Assembly: GCF_014851395.1 (NCBI RefSeq) | Contig: NW_024041150.1 | Coordinates: 12,610,137 to 12,674,136, forward strand | Direction of reading: 5' to 3' | Source: Micropterus salmoides | Lineage: Eukaryota > Chordata > Actinopteri > Centrarchiformes > Centrarchidae | DNA length: 64,000 bases | In this document: positions 63,501 through 64,000 of the stretch, piece by piece | Layout: each line of letters starts with the position of its first letter | Position numbering within the stretch: the first letter of the stretch is position 1 | The notes under the pieces: model-generated | Told to the model about the DNA's origin: nothing | Database searches by the model: none | What the model saw: the letters and a program-made list of their open reading frames with translations, nothing else | Program-made: the position numbers and the translations under genes

Positions 63501-63670
63501 CATATCCTGTATTCACTGTCTTTAGACACATTTCTTAATCTCCCTTCTCCCTTGGTTTTTACACTCCACAGAAAGGTTTTACTCCCCTGCATGTGGCCTC
63601 CAAGTACGGAAGCCTAGATGTAGCCAAACTTCTGCTCCAGCGTCATGCTCCACCAGATTCTGCTGGGAAG
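13330..63670 (+). CDS. ank2: ank2 (ankyrin-B) gene, 5' part, 15 firm exons plus one candidate first exon
   Basis: This entry spans the gene; the coding exons are listed separately. Ankyrin-B is a cytoplasmic adaptor. Its 24 ANK repeats bind the cytoplasmic faces of ion transporters and cell-adhesion molecules, and its later ZU5-UPA region binds beta-spectrin. Seen here: 15 exons between 25135 and 63670, nearly all multiples of 33 codons, each with consensus AG/GT borders and phase-0 junctions, encoding repeats 1-17. The sequence follows ankyrin-B rather than ankyrin-G or ankyrin-R, for example VKYGASIQAITE in repeat 12, QHMAHPDAATTNGYTPLH across repeats 15-16, and the MMVNRTTE microexon. Introns range from 85 bp to 16.2 kb. 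The gene continues beyond the right edge (repeats 18-24, ZU5-UPA and death domain not seen). No stop or frameshift interrupts the exons, so it looks functional. Paralogue a or b is undetermined. Confidence 0.95.
14080..14533 (-). mobile_element. LINE 3' fragment (C-terminal part and 3' UTR)
   Basis: The minus-strand frame 14231-14533 reads YKALLGLAPTYLS, then VRTELCKKAFMFAAPSAWN, the conserved C-terminal region of teleost non-LTR retrotransposon proteins. It is followed on the same strand by ttttaatctcaatgagactc (around 14125-14150), a typical LINE 3' UTR motif. 5'-truncated and broken by stops. Confidence 0.75.
14909..15090 (-). repeat. SINE 3' part
   Basis: On the minus strand: gcccaagatactgagcccca, then caatgggg-type spacer, then gacatgtaaatactagaaag and cgctatacaagtacagtcca, ending tttacc. 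These are the ordered blocks of a widespread percomorph SINE. Shares motifs with 667-743. Confidence 0.7.
15535..15925 (+). repeat. dispersed repeat family R, copy 1
   Basis: Contains ggggcatttagcagctgtag, gagttggtggagaccta and aatgttgctctgtaactgct, ordered blocks also found in copies at 34440-34740 and 39160-39405 (same strand) and 26288-26645 and 57728-57990 (opposite strand). Family unknown to me; non-coding. Confidence 0.6.
16725..17564. mobile_element. hAT-like non-autonomous element, 840 bp, 8-bp target duplication
   Basis: Starts CAGAGGTCACTAATAG and ends in ...aaatacccctg, whose reverse complement begins CAGGGGTATTTAATTAG, giving short imperfect terminal inverted repeats. Flanked by the perfect 8-bp duplication GTGTATAT (16717-16724 and 17565-17572), the hAT hallmark. 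No transposase frame is seen, so it is a deletion derivative. Confidence 0.88.
19171..19901. mobile_element. MITE-like element with TTTAAAG ends, 731 bp
   Basis: Begins tttaaagaggtcatattctg, and its right end, reverse-complemented, begins tttaaagtgttcatatttac. The ends agree at most positions. This looks like a miniature inverted-repeat element related in end sequence to those at 45286 and 60785. No coding capacity. Confidence 0.6.
23110..23240 (+). repeat. dispersed repeat fragment
   Basis: The stretch taaaggaacactctgacatt, then ttgggaaat, later gagcttagcacaaagactgg and aaactgctagcctagctct, is recalled as a very common fish repeat. Class uncertain. Confidence 0.4.
24325..24406 (-). repeat. 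hAT-like terminus
   Basis: On the minus strand it starts CAGTGGTTCTTTAAGTGGGG, followed by a self-complementary ggggac/gtcccc stretch. The start resembles hAT terminal repeats. The partner end was not found. Confidence 0.4.
25135..25236 (+). CDS. ank2: ank2 exon 2: ANK repeat 1
   Basis: 34 codons from SDSNTSFLRAARAGN to VDISTCNQ. This is the N-terminal capping repeat of the ankyrin membrane-binding domain and is nearly identical to vertebrate ankyrin-B. The acceptor is a pyrimidine-rich stretch ending ctag at 25134, the donor is gtagga at 25237, and both borders are phase 0. This is the point where alternative N termini join the common body in vertebrate ANK2. The exon has no start codon of its own, so a first exon upstream is required. 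Confidence 0.96.
25861..25940 (+). repeat. tRNA-derived SINE head
   Basis: Shows an A box (TGGCTCAGGGG, 25874-25884) and a degenerate B box (GGTTTGATTTT, 25918-25928) at tRNA-like spacing, within ggggttagagcggtcgtcca, a known teleost SINE start. It is decayed (B box differs from GGTTCGA), so it is unlikely to be a working tRNA or SINE. Confidence 0.7.
26288..26645 (-). repeat. dispersed repeat family R, copy 2
   Basis: On the minus strand it carries gtggagcatatagcagctaa and gagttggtggaaaccaaacc, matching the core of the copy at 15535. The plus-strand frame across it (26399-26647) is not a gene. Confidence 0.55.
26815..28195 (-). pseudogene. Gypsy-like LTR retrotransposon fragment: gag zinc knuckle, protease start, integrase
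   Basis: Read on the minus strand. At 27893-28195 there is a gag-type zinc knuckle, CPRCQRPGHYARDC (CX2CX4HX4C). A short protease-like stretch follows, ended by a stop. The reverse transcriptase and RNase H expected next are missing. From 27840 down to 27190 an integrase reads with its HHCC zinc-binding part (HQNHGHQGIE ... CRRCAVAK) and the start of the catalytic core (LAIDFSF). A frame change near 27230 leads into RFGVPARIHSDQGRNFE, which holds the second catalytic Asp. Similarity then fades near 27060. Defective by internal deletion and frameshift; transcribed, if at all, opposite to ank2. Confidence 0.8.
28197..29290 (-). pseudogene. BEL/Pao LTR retrotransposon fragment: reverse transcriptase and RNase H
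   Basis: Minus strand, in order: FINRDFYVDDGLKS (about 29200) with the YVDD polymerase motif; RCVLSVVNSIYDPLGFVAP in 28759-29085; and RPEHTVPRLELCAA, then FYTDSKVVLGYI, in 28197-28739. The IPRLELCAA-type motif and the DSKVVLGYI segment are diagnostic of the BEL/Pao RT-RNase H linker. The frames are broken by at least two shifts. The N-terminal RT and protease are missing. At its upstream side it abuts a LINE, and at its downstream side it abuts a Gypsy fragment. Confidence 0.85.
29290..31185 (-). mobile_element. LINE (CR1/L2-type), endonuclease and reverse transcriptase, internally deleted
   Basis: Minus strand. 30875-31141 carries an apurinic-type endonuclease start (LTNKMDELAALLG ... SLLCLSETWLT). 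30448-30960 continues the region between endonuclease and RT. 30001-30294 reads RPRKAAGPDRVCPRMLKAC. 29355-29885 carries the RT palm, MAFFDFSSAFDTI, and a catalytic YSDDTVIVG (SDD in place of the usual ADD). After TNHLQLN the protein jumps to a short terminal piece (KNSFVPLM), so about the C-terminal third of RT is deleted. Several frameshifts separate the pieces. It sits inside BEL/Pao sequence, in the same orientation. Junction positions are approximate. Confidence 0.85.
31186..31700 (-). pseudogene. BEL/Pao gag fragment
   Basis: Minus strand, reading CSFQNAIRGLDLSYNEEMDL, then KESAEHAKRIR, RLDECYGSTEAI (stop), KLRDLSDLLMELDAAK and LPGLTYLDTARGINPIVQKL. This is the gag region of teleost BEL/Pao elements. 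It breaks at an 18-nt homopolymer T run (A on the plus strand, around 31187-31203), where LINE sequence begins. One in-frame stop. It probably belongs to the same insertion as 28197-29290. Confidence 0.8.
31700..32880 (-). repeat. possible 5' UTR/LTR of the BEL/Pao element
   Basis: Non-coding sequence at the upstream side of the gag fragment. A minus-strand TG start (tgtgataggcaggcttttgg, near 32801) could be the LTR edge. I found no second LTR copy or target duplication, so limits and identity are guesses. Confidence 0.3.
33933..34388. repeat. possible hAT-derived remnant
   Basis: Begins caggggtcagcaaataagtc and ends gcgggcctattaccaagccc, which resemble the paired ends of hAT elements. No clean 8-bp target duplication was found. 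Confidence 0.35.
34440..34740 (+). repeat. dispersed repeat family R, copy 3
   Basis: Contains agaatttagcag, gagttggtggagaccaaaac and ggtggacacaaacataactc in the same order as copy 1. Confidence 0.55.
37193..38558. mobile_element. PIF/Harbinger-like non-autonomous element, 1366 bp
   Basis: The left end is GGCCTGTTTCAGAAAGCA, and the right end, reverse-complemented, is GGCCCCGTTTCAGAAAGCA. Both ends are flanked by CTG (37190-37192 and 38559-38561), the CWG-type 3-bp target duplication of PIF/Harbinger elements. The block tctgagtatgttgaacctga recurs in both inner ends. No transposase frame. Confidence 0.8.
39160..39405 (+). repeat. dispersed repeat family R, copy 4
   Basis: Contains ggagcatttagcagctaaag, agttgttggaaactaaaa and gttgctccatgtctgctgga, ordered as in copy 1. 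Confidence 0.55.
39489..39532. repeat. (TG)n microsatellite, 22 units
   Basis: Uninterrupted TG run in intron 2, 1.9 kb before exon 3. The open frame across it is an artefact. Confidence 0.95.
41405..41503 (+). CDS. ank2: ank2 exon 3: ANK repeat 2
   Basis: 33 codons, NGLNALHLAAKEGH through AAVDSATK, a complete ANK repeat with the turn-helix-turn-helix signature (LHLAAKEGH ... VQELLDRGA). The acceptor is ccag at 41404 and the donor gtaggt at 41504, with phase 0 at both ends. It follows the longest intron in the window (16.2 kb). At 99 bp, skipping it would keep the frame. Confidence 0.97.
41504..43982 (+). other. ank2 intron 3 (2.5 kb)
   Basis: Mostly unique AT-rich sequence. 42085-42255 contains cagccagcagggggcgactc, a block of a common fish repeat. 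43155-43345 (aagcttgggtaggcaac ... gtggaataatgcaaaacc) shares blocks with 24790-24870 in intron 1. No exon seen. Confidence 0.8.
43983..44081 (+). CDS. ank2: ank2 exon 4: ANK repeat 3
   Basis: 33 codons, KGNTALHISSLAGQVEVV to ADINSQSQ. It follows a long pyrimidine tract (ttttcttccag) and ends at gtgagc. Relative to the mammalian protein I recall, LHIASLAGQ reads LHISSLAGQ here, a conservative change in the first helix. Phase 0 at both ends. Confidence 0.97.
44263..44361 (+). CDS. ank2: ank2 exon 5: ANK repeat 4
   Basis: 33 codons, NGFTPLYMAAQENHLD to GGNQSTATE. The acceptor is gtag at 44262 and the donor gtagga at 44362. It is only 181 bp from exon 4, so the two are probably recognised close together. 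The YMAAQENH helix matches repeat 4 of vertebrate ankyrins. Confidence 0.97.
45286..45610 (-). mobile_element. MITE, copy A (about 325 bp)
   Basis: Ends are aaaggagatctatta and taggtctccttt, a terminal inverted repeat. The interior is the reverse complement of the element at 60785-61130 over long blocks, for example cttcattacagcctctgtct and atgctcctgtctctttaagg. Non-coding. The peptide frames shared by the two copies are shadows of the repeat. Confidence 0.8.
45624..46178 (-). mobile_element. solo LTR, 555 bp, with 5-bp target duplication
   Basis: Starts TGTCAGGACC and ends GGTCGTGACA (TG...CA with short inverted ends). Flanked by the exact 5-bp duplication ACCAG (45619-45623 and 46179-46183). 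On the minus strand there is a TATA-like cccataaaagcc (about 45918). No internal retroviral genes, so it is most simply an LTR left by recombination. A block at about 37050-37080 (gagcagattgccagcaggtg) resembles its 45930 region, hinting at a relative in intron 2. Confidence 0.75.
46381..46566 (+). CDS. ank2: ank2 exon 6: ANK repeats 5 and 6
   Basis: 62 codons. Repeat 5 runs DGFTPLAIALQQGHNQ to NDTKGKVR and is shortened. Repeat 6 runs LPALHIAARKDDTKSA to NADVQSK. Fusion of the two repeats in one exon is typical of this region of ankyrin genes. The acceptor is atccag at 46380 and the donor gtatgc at 46567. The ends QSK and (next exon) MMVN are contiguous in ankyrin-B. Confidence 0.97.
48081..48334 (+). 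repeat. long inverted repeat, left arm
   Basis: About 254 bp whose near-exact reverse complement lies at 49059-49321, for example tatggaagattttattggac, tttgtaacccacagaaaac and aaatacagagtgacttct. It is rich in caaat/atttg words. Probably one terminus of a long-TIR DNA transposon or fold-back element. Confidence 0.85.
48385..48465 (-). repeat. hAT-like terminus between the inverted arms
   Basis: The minus strand begins cagtgttgggcagtagcgtt, recalled as a common fish hAT terminus. The other end was not identified, so it may be truncated. Confidence 0.4.
49059..49321 (-). repeat. long inverted repeat, right arm
   Basis: Reverse-complement partner of 48081-48334 with a loop of about 725 bp. Scattered mismatches and small indels suggest an old insertion. 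Confidence 0.85.
51393..51416 (+). CDS. ank2: ank2 exon 7: 24-nt microexon (MMVNRTTE)
   Basis: Eight codons, MMVNRTTE, between a strong acceptor (tcctcctgcttcag) and the donor gtatac at 51417, phase 0 on both sides. From memory, the same eight residues occur in mammalian ankyrin-B between repeats 6 and 7 (QSK-MMVNRTTE-SGFTPLH), and ankyrin-G lacks them at this site. It is too short to show as an ORF. It lies 4.8 kb after exon 6 and 2.0 kb before exon 8. Inclusion lengthens the loop between two ANK repeats without changing frame, so it is a natural candidate for regulated (for example neural) splicing, though nothing in the sequence proves regulation. Confidence 0.9.
51417..53413 (+). other. 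ank2 intron 7 (2.0 kb)
   Basis: Very AT-rich in its middle (51800-52500). No exon, RNA gene or recognisable mobile element seen. Confidence 0.75.
53414..53512 (+). CDS. ank2: ank2 exon 8: ANK repeat 7
   Basis: 33 codons, SGFTPLHIAAHYGNVNV to GAAVDFTAR. The acceptor is cttccag at 53413, the donor gtatga at 53513, phase 0. Seen to match vertebrate ankyrin-B at essentially every residue, including NRGAAVDFTAR. Confidence 0.97.
53513..56411 (+). other. ank2 intron 8 (2.9 kb)
   Basis: Contains a stretch (about 53950-54265) ending gttgcctactgcagctttaa that looks repeat-derived, and AT-rich DNA from 55600. No exon recognised. Confidence 0.7.
56412..56510 (+). CDS. ank2: ank2 exon 9: ANK repeat 8
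   Basis: 33 codons, NGITPLHVASKRGNTNMV to SQIDAKTR. The acceptor is cctgtag at 56411, the donor gtgagt at 56511. It differs from the mammalian repeat I recall at two positions: MVKLLLDRGG is MVGLLLDRGS here. The Lys-to-Gly change falls at the start of the second helix. Confidence 0.97.
56511..57024 (+). other. ank2 intron 9 (514 bp)
   Basis: Donor gtgagt, acceptor tgtag. Nothing further recognised. The frame open into the intron after exon 9 is a read-through shadow. Confidence 0.85.
57025..57123 (+). CDS. ank2: ank2 exon 10: ANK repeat 9
   Basis: 33 codons, DGLTPLHCAARSGHDTS to APLLARTK. The acceptor is ctgtag at 57024, the donor gtacgt at 57124, phase 0. The residues after GHD read TSV where mammals have QVV, so the loop-to-helix turn varies while the helices are conserved. 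Confidence 0.97.
57124..58168 (+). other. ank2 intron 10 (1.0 kb)
   Basis: Contains family R copy 5. Otherwise unremarkable. Confidence 0.85.
57728..57990 (-). repeat. dispersed repeat family R, copy 5
   Basis: On the minus strand: gtgaacacagtggagcattt, then agcagttagttagata. Plus-strand blocks such as tgctccactgtgttcacc are shared with 26288-26645. Confidence 0.55.
58169..58366 (+). CDS. ank2: ank2 exon 11: ANK repeats 10 and 11
   Basis: 66 codons covering two full repeats: NGLSPLHMAAQGDHVE to VDDVTL, then DYLTALHVAAHCGHYR to NPNARAL. The acceptor is tattag at 58168 and the donor gtacgt at 58367. No residue difference from vertebrate ankyrin-B is obvious. The double-repeat exon suggests loss of an intron between repeats 10 and 11 in the ankyrin lineage. 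Confidence 0.97.
58560..58658 (+). CDS. ank2: ank2 exon 12: ANK repeat 12
   Basis: 33 codons, NGFTPLHIACKKNRVKV to GASIQAITE. The acceptor is cgatag at 58559, the donor gtacgt at 58659, phase 0. The VKYGASIQAITE ending separates ankyrin-B from ankyrin-G (LKHGASIQAVTE). It is 193 bp from exon 11. Confidence 0.97.
58659..60101 (+). other. ank2 intron 12 (1.4 kb)
   Basis: AT-rich. A short palindrome, gatggatggatcttatccat (58897-58916) followed by ccatctac, is visible. No exon or recognisable mobile element seen. Confidence 0.8.
60102..60200 (+). CDS. ank2: ank2 exon 13: ANK repeat 13
   Basis: 33 codons, SGLTPIHVAAFMGHLN to ASPDVSNI. The acceptor is gtccag at 60101, the donor gtgagt at 60201. 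The PDVSNI end replaces PDVTNI of mammals. It is the first of three exons packed within 655 bp. Confidence 0.97.
60375..60473 (+). CDS. ank2: ank2 exon 14: ANK repeat 14
   Basis: 33 codons, RGETALHMAARAGQVE to AMVDARAR. The acceptor is gaacag at 60374, the donor gtgaga at 60474. The following intron is only 85 bp, near the lower limit for vertebrate introns. Confidence 0.97.
60559..60756 (+). CDS. ank2: ank2 exon 15: ANK repeats 15 and 16
   Basis: 66 codons: EDQTPLHIASRLGKTE to HPDAATT, then NGYTPLHISAREGQVET to SHSLATK. The acceptor is cttcag at 60558, the donor gtgggt at 60757 (a weaker donor). Mammalian ankyrin-B has EEQTPLH here, so this fish has an E-to-D change at the second residue. 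Confidence 0.97.
60785..61130 (+). mobile_element. MITE, copy B (about 346 bp)
   Basis: Starts aaaggagacctattatgc, only 28 bp after exon 15, and ends gtataataggtctccttt. Inverted relative to copy A at 45286-45610. Its proximity to the weak donor gtgggt of exon 15 is notable. Confidence 0.85.
61691..61746 (+). mobile_element. 5'-truncated LINE 3' end, 56 bp, with 12-bp target duplication
   Basis: ccccgcgaccctgtacgcag, then gataagcggttgacaatgga and a (TGGA)n tail, flanked by perfect 12-bp repeats TTATATACTGTA (61679-61690 and 61747-61758). Same family as 9481 and 11845, opposite orientation. Confidence 0.9.
63572..63670 (+). CDS. ank2: ank2 exon 16: ANK repeat 17 (last in window)
   Basis: 33 codons, KGFTPLHVASKYGSLDV to PPDSAGK. 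The acceptor is tccacag at 63571, the donor gtatgt at 63671. The second-helix end LLLQRHAPPDSAGK differs from mammalian LLLQRRAAADSAGK at several loop positions. The gene continues to the right of the window. Confidence 0.97.
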
Positions 63671-64000
63671 GTATGTATCTAAAATGAAGACTTTCTAACT
63701 AACTTTTATAGTTTTTAGTGCACAATCTATGAGATGTTGTGTGTGATGTTAAATCTAACAGAAAGGGAATCATGTCCATTCTGTAAATGTTATCCTGCAT
63801 GGAAATGGTGTGTTTCCATTTTTCTATTTTGTGGTTAAATTGACTAGAGCACTGGTAAGCCTTGTTTGAATAAAAATAACTATATACTACTAATTTCTTT
63901 GAAAATTTTCATCATAATAAGGACCTACCCAGTGATCTTCCAGCTTCTACTGTCTAATATAACTCTAATTCATGCAGTCTTATCCCCTTTAACACTTCCT
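63671..64000 (+). other. start of ank2 intron 16
   Basis: Begins gtatgt after exon 16. AT-rich, no exon of repeat 18 before the window ends. Confidence 0.85.

Larger units (their letters stand above)
60757..63571 (+). other. ank2 intron 15 (2.8 kb)
   Basis: Contains MITE copy B directly after the donor and the 56-bp LINE tail. 62160-62360 is relatively GC-rich without recognisable content. Confidence 0.85.

Noticed and set aside
1..64000. CRISPR array, operon, riboswitch or prokaryotic island
   Set aside because: The window is vertebrate genomic DNA; no regularly spaced repeats or bacterial gene organisation was seen.

Overview
The window is vertebrate nuclear DNA, most likely from a teleost (percomorph-like) fish. 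It is AT-rich and intron-dominated, and it carries fish-type SINE, LINE, hAT, PIF/Harbinger, BEL/Pao and Gypsy debris. There is one clear protein-coding gene, on the plus strand: ank2, encoding ankyrin-B. I cannot tell from the sequence whether it is the ank2a or ank2b paralogue. The identification rests on residue-level agreement with the vertebrate ankyrin-B membrane-binding domain, including an 8-residue microexon (MMVNRTTE) between ANK repeats 6 and 7.

Layout. Positions 1-13329 hold no gene I can support, only repeats and unique AT-rich DNA. A candidate alternative first exon (13330-13470) has a strong start context, an upstream in-frame stop and a phase-0 donor. Fifteen further coding exons follow between 25135 and 63670. 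All are flanked by AG/GT and all junctions are phase 0. They encode ANK repeats 1-17 of the 24 expected, 566 codons, or 613 with the candidate first exon. The gene runs off the right edge, so repeats 18-24, the ZU5-UPA region and the death domain lie outside the window.

The introns hold the mobile elements. Intron 1 has a LINE 3' fragment, a SINE and an 840-bp hAT element with a perfect 8-bp target duplication. Intron 2 (16 kb) has a mosaic of antisense retroelement pieces (BEL/Pao, an inserted LINE, Gypsy), a PIF/Harbinger-like element and a long TG microsatellite. Intron 5 has a MITE next to a solo LTR with a 5-bp target duplication. Intron 6 has a 250-bp inverted repeat upstream of the microexon. 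Intron 15 has a second MITE copy, inverted relative to the first, and a 56-bp LINE tail.

The ANK repeats would form the membrane-protein-binding solenoid of ankyrin-B, which links channels, exchangers and cell-adhesion molecules to the spectrin skeleton. The points I think deserve a second look are the candidate first exon, whose predicted N terminus resembles an N-myristoylated protein, the inverted intronic repeats that bracket exons, and the retroelement mosaic.
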